34,925 nt of DNA, taken from positions 1-34,925 of the forward strand of contig JAFLCE010000044.1 of NCBI GenBank assembly GCA_017303655.1, written 5' to 3'. Within the stretch, counting starts at the first letter, position 1; each line of letters opens with the position of its first letter. Below are positions 15,510 to 22,677 of the stretch, one piece after another. This DNA is from Anaerolineae bacterium (GTDB lineage: Bacteria > Chloroflexota > Anaerolineae > Anaerolineales > Villigracilaceae). Under the pieces are notes generated by a model. That model was given only the letters and a program-made list of their open reading frames with translations, had not been told where the DNA came from and did not search any database. The position numbers and the translations under genes were made by a program.

Positions 15510-16301
15510 TTAGAAGATTCCTAAGAGAAGTAATGAGACGAGCATTCCAAACGCACCGCAGGAAAAATTGACCAAGTCATTGTCCAGCCACGTCCAGCCG
15601 CGGATGTGAACCGTCTGTGTGCCGCAGGTGTGTAGGGGATGTTTCTCGGTCTCTTTTTTATCGGTGGGGCAGTAGTACATGGCTTGGACGGTGCCGCCGA
15701 GTAACGAGTCGAAGAGCGAACCAGCCAACCCGGCGAGAGTGATCAGTGGGAATATTGACCAGTTCCCGGTTAAGAGAGAAGCGAGGAAGGCGATTAACGC
15801 TGATCCTGTTAGAGAGGCGAGTGTGCCGACCAACGAGATTCCGCCCGAGGTGCCTTTTTCCACGACTTTGGTTAAGTTGGTGATCATGCGTGGAGGATTG
15901 GGATTCAGCACGCCGAGTTCGGTTGCCCAGGTGTCGGCGTTGACGGCGGCGAGGGAAGCGGCGAAGCCAACCCACACCCAGGGTTCGTTGGGATAAAGAT
16001 AATGCAGGGCGGCAAAGAAGGTAGCGATGCCGCCGTTGCCGAAGACCTGACCTGCGTCGCGTTCATGCCCCTTGGAGAATTTTTCTTCAAGGTTGGCTTT
16101 ACGTTTTTTGAAGGCGCGGCTTAATCCGGAAGATGTGATAAAGAAAGTGAGTAATAGAATTGCCCACGATAAACCGCCAACTCCGAAGATGATGGTGCCG
16201 GTGAAGGCGGCGGCGACGGCTCCGCTTTTGTTGAGGCTGCGGGCTTTGTAAGCGAGGAAGGCGATCAGAATGGCGAGGAGAAAACCGAGGAGGAGTTGCA
16301 T
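15510..16301 (-). CDS. DUF92 family integral membrane protein (VTE6-like)
   Basis: The 263-aa protein has about six to seven hydrophobic segments. It carries the DUF92 signatures KSGAVAAAFTGTIIFG (25-40), RDAGQVFGNGG (81-91), AVNADTWATELG (119-130) and LAGSLFDSLLGGTVQA. In plants the DUF92 protein VTE6 acts as a phytyl-phosphate kinase; in bacteria the substrate is generally unassigned, possibly a prenyl phosphate. The ATG at 16301 lies next to a heptad-periodic repeat instead of an obvious ribosome site. Its stop is 1 bp before the next gene. Confidence 0.88.
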   Translation of the reverse strand: MQLLLGFLLAILIAFLAYKARSLNKSGAVAAAFTGTIIFGVGGLSWAILLLTFFITSSGLSRAFKKRKANLEEKFSKGHERDAGQVFGNGGIATFFAALHYLYPNEPWVWVGFAASLAAVNADTWATELGVLNPNPPRMITNLTKVVEKGTSGGISLVGTLASLTGSALIAFLASLLTGNWSIFPLITLAGLAGSLFDSLLGGTVQAMYYCPTDKKETEKHPLHTCGTQTVHIRGWTWLDNDLVNFSCGAFGMLVSLLLLGIF

Positions 16302-16307
16302 GGAATG

Positions 16308-16370
16308 GGTTGAAGATTGCAGGGTGAATGTTGAAAGGTTTTAAACTTGTGACCTTCAACTTTTAAACAG
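16308..16370. repeat. Heptad-periodic inverted element between two membrane-protein genes
   Basis: Nine heptads in one phase: GGTTGAA (16308), GATTGCA, GGGTGAA, TGTTGAA and AGGTTTT are followed by AAACTTG, TGACCTT, CAACTTT and TAAACAG. The first part is GTTGAA-rich and the second carries AAC/ACC, so the halves are roughly complementary. One end overlaps the stop codon of the 16363 gene and the other lies 7 bp from the ATG at 16301. Confidence 0.6.
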
Positions 16371-17271
16371 GCGTGGTGATGATGAATAGAACTGCTAAAA
16401 GGAACAGCAGGCTGGTGAATGTGCTCGAGCCCCAGACGATCAAAGCAAGCGTGCGTTCTCGGTCCCAGCGATAGAAGTAGAGACCAGCGATCCAACCGGC
16501 AACAGCGAGTAGAAGACTCGCAACCGGGAAGATGATGAGTTGAGAAGATGGGACTGTTTCTAACGCGCCGCCAGATGCTTGGACACCCAATGCGACCAGT
16601 GGTGTGGTGGGGATGATCAGGCTTGCCCAAATGAACAAGCCGATATTCAGGAAGAGAGCCGAGAGCCACAGGTAACGTGCTATACCGCTTTCCCATGCTT
16701 GTGAGACGATAAACGATGGATAGACCGATTTCGCTTCTGCGGGAGCAAGGCTGCCAAGCTCTGTGGCGCGTGCGAAGGTTTGGGTAAGCCCGGCGGGGTT
16801 CTCTGGTGAAATGACAAATACGCGTTTGGCGGTTGCAACGATCAAAAGTTTTTTTGCGTCTGACGCGATAAATTCCACACTGCCAAGGTCTGGGTGACGG
16901 CGGATGCCAAGCAACGCGCCAGGCATGGGCAAGGCAGGCAGGCGGAGCGGGTTGGTGAGGTCTTCAGCCGGGCGCATCCATTCAATGTCCGAGAGGGGGA
17001 TGTCTTCCACACGCAACCCCCAGCGGATGGCAAGACTGTCACGGTCGATCTCATAACTTCCGCGATACAGGGCAAAGATGCGATATGCAAAAAAAGGAAT
17101 CGGGACAAACGCCGCCAGCGCGACCAAGAGCCAGATGAGGAAGGCAGGTCCCACGTCAGCAGAGGTGAGTTGGATGAATCCCACCACGACCACCACGGTT
17201 AATACGAGGAGAATGATGCCGTGGATGAGCAGTCCACGTTGCTTGGGTGGTGGAAATTGTCCGGTGTTCAT
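16363..17271 (-). CDS. Membrane protein with a PH-like domain between transmembrane pairs
   Basis: The 302-aa protein has two N-terminal helices (about 14-37 and 42-66). A soluble domain follows at about 68-165 (SYEIDRDSLAIRWGLRVEDIPLSDIEWMRP, GSVEFIASDAKKLLIVATAKRVFVISPENP) with the strand pattern of bacterial PH domains. Three C-terminal helices lie at about 198-218, 243-268 and 278-300. This matches DUF-type bPH membrane proteins; the function is unknown. The start is 8 bp from the stop of the preceding small membrane protein, so they share an operon. The stop codon overlaps a heptad repeat. Confidence 0.72.
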   Translation of the reverse strand: MNTGQFPPPKQRGLLIHGIILLVLTVVVVVGFIQLTSADVGPAFLIWLLVALAAFVPIPFFAYRIFALYRGSYEIDRDSLAIRWGLRVEDIPLSDIEWMRPAEDLTNPLRLPALPMPGALLGIRRHPDLGSVEFIASDAKKLLIVATAKRVFVISPENPAGLTQTFARATELGSLAPAEAKSVYPSFIVSQAWESGIARYLWLSALFLNIGLFIWASLIIPTTPLVALGVQASGGALETVPSSQLIIFPVASLLLAVAGWIAGLYFYRWDRERTLALIVWGSSTFTSLLFLLAVLFIITTPV

Positions 17272-17279
17272 GGATTCAA

Positions 17280-17747
17280 TTATTTAAGGTAGACGCTTTT
17301 GATGAAGAAGTTTTTTGGTTTTTCTTCTTGCAAGACGAGGTCTACACTTCCATTTTCTTCGATGCCGTAAAGGATCGGGTCACCAGGCAGGCGCAGGCGG
17401 GTTTCAAAAGATTCATTGCTCACGTTATAAGCAATCTTGGCATAGTACGAACGTCGGCGGCTGCCATTTTCATTGCGGGAGACCATGGTTTCGGTATCAA
17501 GCACACGTCCATGCACGGTGGTGCCTTCGCGGAAGATGGTCATGATGAAGTTGTAGCGATAGATCAGCCAGACAATGCCAATCACTGTCAGTGCCAGCAG
17601 GATCATCACAATGGGCGGGTAGAACATTTCAAAACCTAGATACGTCACAAATTGAAACAGAATGGAACCTACGATCATGGAAGAGGCGCTCTTGATGTTG
17701 AAGTCACGATAGTATAGGGTGCTGAATTTTGGAGTTGGGTTATTCAT
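17280..17747 (-). CDS. Small membrane protein, DUF3592-like
   Basis: The 155-aa protein has two helices (about 22-40 and 45-65). A soluble beta domain follows, beginning REGTTVHGRVLDTETMVSRNENGSRRRSYYAKIAYNVSN, then ETRLRLPGDP and GSVDLVLQEE. The pattern of a membrane anchor, GRV..., and a short strand block ending in a statement such as G..V.V.Y is that of DUF3592 proteins. The ATG at 17747 overlaps the end of the ProRS-like gene by 8 bp, a sign of translational coupling. The partial gene at the right end of the window (34387) has a similar layout. Confidence 0.65.
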   Translation of the reverse strand: MNNPTPKFSTLYYRDFNIKSASSMIVGSILFQFVTYLGFEMFYPPIVMILLALTVIGIVWLIYRYNFIMTIFREGTTVHGRVLDTETMVSRNENGSRRRSYYAKIAYNVSNESFETRLRLPGDPILYGIEENGSVDLVLQEEKPKNFFIKSVYLK

Positions 17748-18948
17748 ACAAAGATTCCTCTAAAAGTTCTGAAATATTTTTTACAGTACTGATTTGTTCT
17801 AAAGAGATTTTGCCCGCACCAGACGAACGCTGCTTCAATTCTACCATTCCGTTTTGCAGTCCCTTTTCGCCGACAGTCACGCGCACGGGACAGCCGATCA
17901 AGTCTGCATCGTTGAATTTGACTCCAGCGCGTTCGTCGCGGTCGTCAAATAAAACAGAGATACCTGCATTTTGCAAGGCGTTATAAATTTCTTCAGCTTT
18001 GGCTTTCGTGTCCATCGTCTTGCCAGGGACGTGCATCAGGTACACATCGAAAGGCGCGGCAGAGAGAGGCAGTTTCAAGCCTTTGTCATCGTGATGAGTT
18101 TCGGCGAGGGCAAGCATCAGGTTTTCAAAATCAACTTCAGTGCCCGATGCAATTTGTATAGCAGACGAAACTTCCAATGGATTTCCACACTTCGGGCAGC
18201 CATCGCCAGCCTTGGCTTGCACCAGATCGGCAACCATCTCTGCCACATAATCACGCGGATAATTGGTGTTCAACAAGTGATAACCTGTCTCATTCGCACC
18301 CGCCACCAGATTTTGCGATTGGGGAATCAAATCATCGACGAGGATAAGCGCATCCTTCAAATCAATGGGCGACGCATACCCCGCCTCCGCCCCAGACTTT
18401 GAAATGGATTCTGCATCTGCTAGCCCTACCTCGCCGACGAGTTTTCTCAACTTCGCTTCGCTCAGTTGCATATCTCCGCGCACGGCGACGAAAATGAATT
18501 TATTATCTGCCTTACGGACGAACATCAAAGCTTTAGCAGTCTTCTCCTTAGAAATGTTTAGTAGTTTTGCCAGCGCCTCAATGGTGTTGCAATCCGGCGT
18601 GGACACTTTCTCCAGCGGACGTTCCTCTTCTCGCGGCAGGGCGGTCTTTTTGAACTGCGCCAGTTCAAGCCGTTCGGTGTAATGACAAGATGGACAGTGG
18701 GAAATTTCAATATCGCCGGTGGAAATTGGGAAGAAGGTGGCTTGTTCGCTTTTGTGGAGAGGCAAAGAAAGATGAGAGAAGAAAGAAGAATCACTCGTTC
18801 GTAAACGTGCCAACATGCCTTCGCCTAGTGGCAGGAGTTGATTGTCACGGTTAATGTATCCGGCGCGGACGAGCCAGCCGAAGCCTTGAGTCCGGGCGTT
18901 GTTGGGGAATTCACGTTGAGTTTGAATGGAGAGGGAGGTGTATTTCAT
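17740..18948 (-). CDS. ProRS-derived protein: editing (YbaK/INS) domain plus anticodon-binding domain, aminoacylation core absent
   Basis: At 402 aa this is shorter than bacterial ProRS (about 570). Residues 1-50 match the ProRS N-terminus (REFPNNARTQ, LVRAGYI, LLPLGEGMLARLR). The catalytic core with motifs 1 and 2 should follow, but instead about 25 low-complexity residues lead straight to the Zn-like HCPSCHYTERLELAQ (84-98). Residues about 115-245 are the INS editing domain, apparently intact: KTAKALMF, RGDMQLSEAKLRKL, GANETGYH. The motif 3 segment is also missing (GTEVDFENLMLALAETHHDD replaces it). Residues about 297-402 are a good anticodon-binding domain (APFDVYLMHVPG, DDRDERAGVKFNDADLIGCP). 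Aminoacylation is therefore not expected; a tRNA(Pro) trans-editing or regulatory role is inferred. The ATG at 18948 follows a GAGAGGGG sequence. A further CPKC pair is at 251-254. Confidence 0.85.
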   Translation of the reverse strand: MKYTSLSIQTQREFPNNARTQGFGWLVRAGYINRDNQLLPLGEGMLARLRTSDSSFFSHLSLPLHKSEQATFFPISTGDIEISHCPSCHYTERLELAQFKKTALPREEERPLEKVSTPDCNTIEALAKLLNISKEKTAKALMFVRKADNKFIFVAVRGDMQLSEAKLRKLVGEVGLADAESISKSGAEAGYASPIDLKDALILVDDLIPQSQNLVAGANETGYHLLNTNYPRDYVAEMVADLVQAKAGDGCPKCGNPLEVSSAIQIASGTEVDFENLMLALAETHHDDKGLKLPLSAAPFDVYLMHVPGKTMDTKAKAEEIYNALQNAGISVLFDDRDERAGVKFNDADLIGCPVRVTVGEKGLQNGMVELKQRSSGAGKISLEQISTVKNISELLEESLYE

Positions 18949-18956
18949 ATACAAAT

Positions 18957-18991
18957 TCCCCTCTCTTTTTAGGAGAGGGGCGGGGGTGAGG
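18957..18991. repeat. C-rich hairpin element upstream of the ProRS-like gene
   Basis: CCCCTCTC (18958-18965) and GAGAGGGG (18973-18980) flank a 7-base loop, with a G-rich tail running into the bactofilin stop codon at 18992. On the minus strand it reads as a C-rich tract, the hairpin, then a purine arm usable as a ribosome site before the ATG at 18948. The same design occurs at 32638-32677 before lysS. Confidence 0.55.
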
Positions 18992-19528
18992 TTATTCTTC
19001 TGTTTTCTTTTTGCGCGGCAAGCGTTGTGTGTTGACAGGAGTAGATGCTGGGACGGGTGCAGGTTCAGGCATCTGGATAGGAGTCTGTGCAATGACTTCG
19101 GCTTGGGCGGCTTCCGAAGGCGTCGCTTCAGGAGCAGGCTCGAGATTAAGGTCGACCGATTCTTCCATCCGAATTTGACCGCGTAGGAATGCGCCTTCTT
19201 CCGTCACAAAGGCAGTGGTGACCACGTCACCCCATACACGCCCGGTAGCGCGGATTTCAAGTTTTTGGGTGGTGATATTCCCGCGCACCGCGCCTGCGAC
19301 AATGACGGTGTTGGCGCGCACGTTTTGGCAGGTGACGCGCCCCGTCTCGCCGACCACGAGCATGCCGCGCAGGGCGATCTCGCCTTCGAACGCGCCTTCA
19401 ATACGCACGCCCCCGGAGCCGTTGATAGACCCATGCCAGATCACACCAGAGCCCAGTACCGAGGTGATGCGTTCGACGGCTTGCACAGGTTGTGCGGTTT
19501 CAGCGGGAGTTGGATTGCGTTTGAACAT
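18992..19528 (-). CDS. Bactofilin (polymer-forming cytoskeletal protein)
   Basis: The 178-aa protein has a central beta-helix domain at about 23-130 with the bactofilin signature SVLGSGVIWHGSINGSGGVRIEG, then GEIALRG, LVVGETGRVTCQNVRANTVIVAGAVRGNITTQKLEI and GRVWGDV, repeating roughly every 18 residues. The N-terminal tail is short, with no membrane helix. The C-terminal 45 residues are Pro/Ala-rich and end in a basic RKKKTEE. Bactofilins form membrane-associated filaments for cell shape or localisation. Its ATG overlaps the stop of the DUF2283 gene by one base (TAATG). The ProRS-like gene follows after 43 bp. Confidence 0.92.
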   Translation of the reverse strand: MFKRNPTPAETAQPVQAVERITSVLGSGVIWHGSINGSGGVRIEGAFEGEIALRGMLVVGETGRVTCQNVRANTVIVAGAVRGNITTQKLEIRATGRVWGDVVTTAFVTEEGAFLRGQIRMEESVDLNLEPAPEATPSEAAQAEVIAQTPIQMPEPAPVPASTPVNTQRLPRKKKTEE

Positions 19529-19746
19529 TATACGTTTGCCCCCATGGCGACTTGAAATTCCACAGGGAAGATATTCTTTAAATCAAGACGATGCGAAGCA
19601 TCCATGATCTCAATACCGATGATGCGTTCTTCGCTCCCCATATCTAGTACTACATCTTCGGATACGCGTTGATTGATAACGTCTTGGTTTTTCTCATCAA
19701 GACGGATATATAAAACATCAGATTTTGGGTTGTAAATTATCTGCAT
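19528..19746 (-). CDS. DUF2283 family small protein, possible antitoxin-like partner
   Basis: The 72-aa protein begins with the DUF2283 signature YNPKSDVLYIRLDE (5-18) and continues SEDVVLDMGSEERIIGIEIMDASH, the full length of the family. DUF2283 genes frequently follow a DUF4258 gene, as here, and the pair is often suspected of being a toxin-antitoxin-like unit. That is family knowledge, not proof. Its start lies 1 bp after the DUF4258 stop, and its stop overlaps the bactofilin start by one base. All three are therefore tightly coupled. Confidence 0.88.
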   Translation of the reverse strand: MQIIYNPKSDVLYIRLDEKNQDVINQRVSEDVVLDMGSEERIIGIEIMDASHRLDLKNIFPVEFQVAMGANV

Positions 19747-19747
19747 T

Positions 19748-20011
19748 TCAGTCTTTCCATTCTCCGTAAAAAACGTACACAGTTACGGTGATAATCGTAT
19801 CATTTTCTTCCACGTAGATTACTTCGACGCGTTTCTCTTCGTAGTACTTACCGAGTCGTTCCTGTTTGAAAGTAAATACTTTTGCTTTCGCTTTCCGGTT
19901 TCCTCGGGCGGGAATTTCCTTGCCTTGTTCCAGAACGATTTGTATTTCCGTGATGTTTGTGCCGCGTTCTTCAGCCCGTTGTAATGTATGCGGTTCGATC
20001 TGAATTTTCAT
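19748..20011 (-). CDS. DUF4258 family small protein, possible RelE/BrnT-like toxin
   Basis: The 87-aa basic protein carries the DUF4258 pattern: HTLQRAEERGTNITEIQIVLEQG (8-30), then KVFTF and RVEVIYVEENDTIITVTVYVFYG near the end. The alpha-beta layout and length resemble RelE/BrnT-superfamily nucleases, but no catalytic residue can be assigned by eye. I chose the ATG at 20011; an in-frame TTG lies five codons upstream. It is the first gene of the run DUF4258, DUF2283, bactofilin, ProRS-like, DUF3592-like, PH-like. The fabI terminator lies just upstream. Confidence 0.82.
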   Translation of the reverse strand: MKIQIEPHTLQRAEERGTNITEIQIVLEQGKEIPARGNRKAKAKVFTFKQERLGKYYEEKRVEVIYVEENDTIITVTVYVFYGEWKD

Positions 20012-20059
20012 TTGTCCAACGCCCAAGATAGGATAAGTACCTAATTTTACCGTTAAAAC

Positions 20060-20088
20060 AAAAAGGGGCGGACAAGAAGCCCGCCCCT
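20060..20088 (-). terminator. Rho-independent terminator after fabI (GTAGGGGCGG-type)
   Basis: On the minus strand AGGGGCGG and CCGCCCCT (20081-20088 and 20064-20071) form an 8-bp GC-rich stem with a 9-base loop, followed by a TTTTTGTTTT tract. It begins 5 bp after the fabI stop codon. Confidence 0.85.
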
Positions 20089-20093
20089 ACGAA

Positions 20094-20888
20094 TTACTCG
20101 CCTTCTTTTTCCACCATCTGCACGCCCATAATGTTGAAGCCCGAGTCCACATACAGGATCTCGCCCGTGATGCGCTTCGACAGGTCAGACGCGAGGAAGA
20201 CCGCTGCATCGCCAACATCGTCAATGGTCACGTTCTCGCGCATGGGAGATTTATCCGCAAAGTGTTTGTACATATCACGGAAGCCGCCCACGCCTGCCGC
20301 CGCAAGGGTGCGGATCGCGCCTGCTGAAATGGCATTAACACGAATCTTTCGCGGACCGAGGTCATACGCTAAATAGCGTGTGGATGATTCCAATGCAGCT
20401 TTGGCGACACCCATCACATTGTAGTGGGGGGCAACTTTCACAGCACCCGACCCATAGGTGAGGCATAGGATCGAGCCGCCATCATTCATGATGGGCAGGA
20501 AGGCATTCGTCAACGCCACGAAGGAGAAGACCGAGATATCCATCGCCACGCGAAAGCCTTCGCGGCTGGTCTGGCTATAGGGTTTGCTCAACTCATCACG
20601 CCCGGCATAAGCAATTGAATGGACCAGAATATCGATCTTGCCAAAATGCTTTTCGGCTTTCTTAACCACTGCCTCGATCTGGTCATCTTTAGTTACATCA
20701 CATTCTTCGACCCATTGGCAGTTGATTTTTTCAGCCAGCGGCTTCACACGTTTTTCCATGATCTCACCGGCATAACTGATACCGATGTTCGCGCCCTCGC
20801 GCAGAAACGCCTGAATGATGCCCCATGCGATCGACTTGTCATTTGCCAGCCCGAAGACCAGCGCGTTTTTTCCTTCAAGTAATCCCAT
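20094..20888 (-). CDS. fabI: Enoyl-[acyl-carrier-protein] reductase (NADH), FabI
   Basis: The 264-aa SDR performs the last reduction of each fatty acid elongation cycle. It has the FabI-specific cofactor loop GLANDKSIAWGI (13-24), SYAG, VHSIAYA (89-95), the first Tyr of the FabI active site at about 145 and the catalytic Tyr156-x6-Lys163 (YNVMGVAK). The substrate loop is SAGAIRTLAAAGVGGF, and it ends in ITGEILYVDSGFNIMG. The length matches E. coli FabI (262 aa). A GAGGAGA ribosome site precedes the ATG at 20888. The mpg gene ends 34 bp upstream and may be co-transcribed. Triclosan-type inhibitor sensitivity cannot be read from the sequence. Confidence 0.95.
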   Translation of the reverse strand: MGLLEGKNALVFGLANDKSIAWGIIQAFLREGANIGISYAGEIMEKRVKPLAEKINCQWVEECDVTKDDQIEAVVKKAEKHFGKIDILVHSIAYAGRDELSKPYSQTSREGFRVAMDISVFSFVALTNAFLPIMNDGGSILCLTYGSGAVKVAPHYNVMGVAKAALESSTRYLAYDLGPRKIRVNAISAGAIRTLAAAGVGGFRDMYKHFADKSPMRENVTIDDVGDAAVFLASDLSKRITGEILYVDSGFNIMGVQMVEKEGE

Positions 20889-20922
20889 AATTCTCTCCTC
20901 GATAATTCGGTTTTGGATACCC

Positions 20923-21495
20923 TTATTTGAGTATCGGCTCTTTGACTAAGAATCTCCATGGACGACTCAGCCATGGTTCTGGTGTTTTGTTTAAACCCAC
21001 CCGTGCGCCAATCGTCACGCTCTTTTCGGGGACTTTAACCCCCGCCTCGATCCATAAGCCTGAGCTTGATTCCGTTAAATCGGCATAGTTCTGGCTTTTG
21101 GTGATTCCCAGCGCCTGAGTCAGTTTCCCCGGACCCAGCGTATCCCGTCCCTGACGGCGTTCCATCATCACATCCACGCTCTCAAGCGGCTGGATCGCGC
21201 GGATGAGTACCGCCGCCGGAAAACCTTCTTTCTCCGTAACCGCATTTAACATCCAATGGTTGCCGTAGGTGAAGTAGACATACGCATGCCCCGGCTCACC
21301 AAACATCGGGTCTGTGCGGATCGTCCGCCCGGCTTTGGCGTGGCTGGCAAGGTCATCGAACCCGAAATACGCTTCGGTCTCAGAGATCAAGCCGACTAGT
21401 TTTATGCCGTTTGAAATATGAACCAAGCGCGCGCCAAGCAATTCGCGTGCGACGGTTAGTGTGGGGCGATTGTAGAATTTGCGGGGGAGAATCAT
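20923..21495 (-). CDS. mpg: DNA-3-methyladenine glycosylase, AAG/MPG family
   Basis: The 190-aa protein excises alkylated purines such as 3-methyladenine. It carries the family motifs FYNRPTLTVARELLGARLV (7-25), ISETEAYFGFDDLASHA (37-53, including the catalytic Glu in ETEAY), RTIRTDPMFGEPGHAYVYFTYG (57-78) and AVLIRAIQPLE. GPGKLTQALGI follows at about 121-131 and RVGLNKTPEPWLSRPWRF near the end. The length is typical of bacterial AAG. No clear ribosome site precedes the ATG at 21495; a 40-bp near-perfect palindrome sits 11 bp upstream. fabI follows. Confidence 0.95.
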   Translation of the reverse strand: MILPRKFYNRPTLTVARELLGARLVHISNGIKLVGLISETEAYFGFDDLASHAKAGRTIRTDPMFGEPGHAYVYFTYGNHWMLNAVTEKEGFPAAVLIRAIQPLESVDVMMERRQGRDTLGPGKLTQALGITKSQNYADLTESSSGLWIEAGVKVPEKSVTIGARVGLNKTPEPWLSRPWRFLVKEPILK

Positions 21496-21506
21496 TTTGT
21501 GGAAAG

Positions 21507-21546
21507 GTTAGCAGGTTTAAACGTTCGAACGTTCAAACCTGCTAAC
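21507..21546. repeat. 40-bp near-perfect palindrome with octad periodicity
   Basis: Left half GTTAGCAGGTTTAAACGTTC (21507-21526) and right half GAACGTTCAAACCTGCTAAC (21527-21546) are reverse complements but for one base, with no spacer. It divides into 8-base units starting GTT and ending AC or AG, continuing to 21554 (TTGTAAAC). It lies between the epimerase stop and the mpg start. Confidence 0.7.
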
Positions 21547-21557
21547 TTGTAAACGGA

Positions 21558-22481
21558 TTATTTAAACCTAGTATCTCGTTGAAGTGTCAGTCTCAACCCT
21601 TCAGCAAGTCCAATGGATGGGACGAAACGTAATTTTTCTTTTGCTACGGTCAGATCCGCTTTCATGCGCGAGACGCCGCCGGAGGTTTGGTTGTTGTAGA
21701 CCACATTGGCTTTGCTGTCCGTCACGGTCAGCACGGTGTTGATCAAATCCTTGATGGACGTTTCCACCCCCGAACCGACGTTGATGACCTGTCCATTTAC
21801 GTTCGGGGCAGTCGAAGCAGCTACCATGGCGCTGACAACATCATCTACGTAGATGTAATCGCGGGTTTGGCTTCCGTCGCCATGAGCGACTAGCGTCCCG
21901 CCGCGAAGCGCTTGCCGCAAATAGTGGGGAACCACAGGCGGGTGAGAAGGTGGCAGGTGTTGACCAGGTCCGTACGCGTTGAAGATACGTAAACTGACCG
22001 TTTCGATGTTCCACAAATTTCCAATCGTGCGGACGTAATATTCAGCGGATAGTTTTGAGACGGCATAGGGTGAGCGCGGGTTGGGAATGTCCGATTCTTT
22101 CAGGCTGCCATCCGTCATGTCACCATAAACAGCACCGGATGAGGCAAGCACAACGCGCTTCACGCCGACATCTCGCATGGCTTCCATCAGTGCGACAGCT
22201 CCACCCACATTGACAGCGTTATAGTCGCGCGGGTACAGGATCGACTCTTGTACCGAGACCCGAGCCGCCACATGGTAGACCACATCTACATCTTGCAGCA
22301 GAGTCCACAGCTTGGGGCGGTCGCTCACATCCCCGCGTGTAAAGTGGACATCCGGCGCGAGCACTTTCGGGTCGCCGGTGGAAAGATCGTCCAAGCCGCG
22401 TACTTGATGTCCCTCGCGGGCGAGTTGGTTGGCAAGCGAAGAGCCGAGGAATCCCGCGGCTCCAGTGATTAGAAAATTCAT
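21558..22481 (-). CDS. NAD-dependent nucleotide-sugar epimerase/dehydratase (GalE-like)
   Basis: The 307-aa extended SDR has the Rossmann motif ITGAAGFLGSSLA (5-17), then GLDDLSTG, HVAARVSVQES, SSGAVYGD (114-121) and the catalytic Tyr139-x3-Lys143 (YAVSK). RIFNAYGPGQH, DYIYVDDVVSAMV and INVGSG are typical of UDP-glucose/UDP-GlcNAc 4-epimerases and related sugar dehydratases. The exact sugar is not determinable. The ATG at 22481 lies only 6 bp after a TATAAT box, so the mRNA is probably leaderless. Downstream genes mpg and fabI may be read through. A palindrome follows its stop. Confidence 0.9.
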   Translation of the reverse strand: MNFLITGAAGFLGSSLANQLAREGHQVRGLDDLSTGDPKVLAPDVHFTRGDVSDRPKLWTLLQDVDVVYHVAARVSVQESILYPRDYNAVNVGGAVALMEAMRDVGVKRVVLASSGAVYGDMTDGSLKESDIPNPRSPYAVSKLSAEYYVRTIGNLWNIETVSLRIFNAYGPGQHLPPSHPPVVPHYLRQALRGGTLVAHGDGSQTRDYIYVDDVVSAMVAASTAPNVNGQVINVGSGVETSIKDLINTVLTVTDSKANVVYNNQTSGGVSRMKADLTVAKEKLRFVPSIGLAEGLRLTLQRDTRFK

Positions 22482-22487
22482 AATGAG

Positions 22488-22516
22488 ATTATAGCATTGG
22501 AATTTATGGCTGATAA
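22488..22516 (-). promoter_or_regulatory. Extended -10 promoter giving a leaderless epimerase mRNA
   Basis: On the minus strand TGCTATAAT (extended -10; TATAAT at 22493-22488) lies 6 bp from the ATG at 22481. TTATCA (22516-22511) is a fair -35 at 17 bp. Initiation 6-7 bp after the -10 would fall on the ATG itself. No Shine-Dalgarno fits. Confidence 0.65.
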
Positions 22517-22574
22517 CTGGTGGGTATGTTGTTGGGAATCTGCGACGCTTATTGAAATTCCTCTTGATTTTTGA

Positions 22575-22603
22575 TTGACTCTTCCTTACGGGTGTGTTAT
22601 CGT
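22575..22603 (+). promoter_or_regulatory. Promoter of the cold-shock gene
   Basis: TTGACT (22575-22580), a 17-bp spacer, then TATCGT (22598-22603) preceded by TG at the extended -10 position. Initiation near 22610 would leave a leader of about 135 nt before the ATG at 22746, typical of cold-shock mRNAs. Confidence 0.55.
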
Positions 22604-22650
22604 TGGAGTTAGATAGGAAAACGGTAGTTACGTTGGTTTGAAGAACATCA

Positions 22651-22677
22651 ACAGTTTACAGTTTGACTGTAAGCTGT
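22651..22677 (+). promoter_or_regulatory. Stem-loop in the cold-shock leader, terminator-like
   Basis: ACAGTTTACAG (22651-22661) pairs with CTGTAAGCTGT (22667-22677) with one G-U pair and a 5-base loop. TTTTGTTTTG follows at once. It could act as an attenuator or as a thermosensitive element in the leader. Confidence 0.5.

Noticed and set aside
17740-19092. Annotation as a complete proline--tRNA ligase (450 codons from an earlier start)
   Set aside because: Motifs 1, 2 and 3 are absent, and the 48 codons before the ATG at 18948 have no ProRS similarity and lie in the C-rich repeat and bactofilin end.
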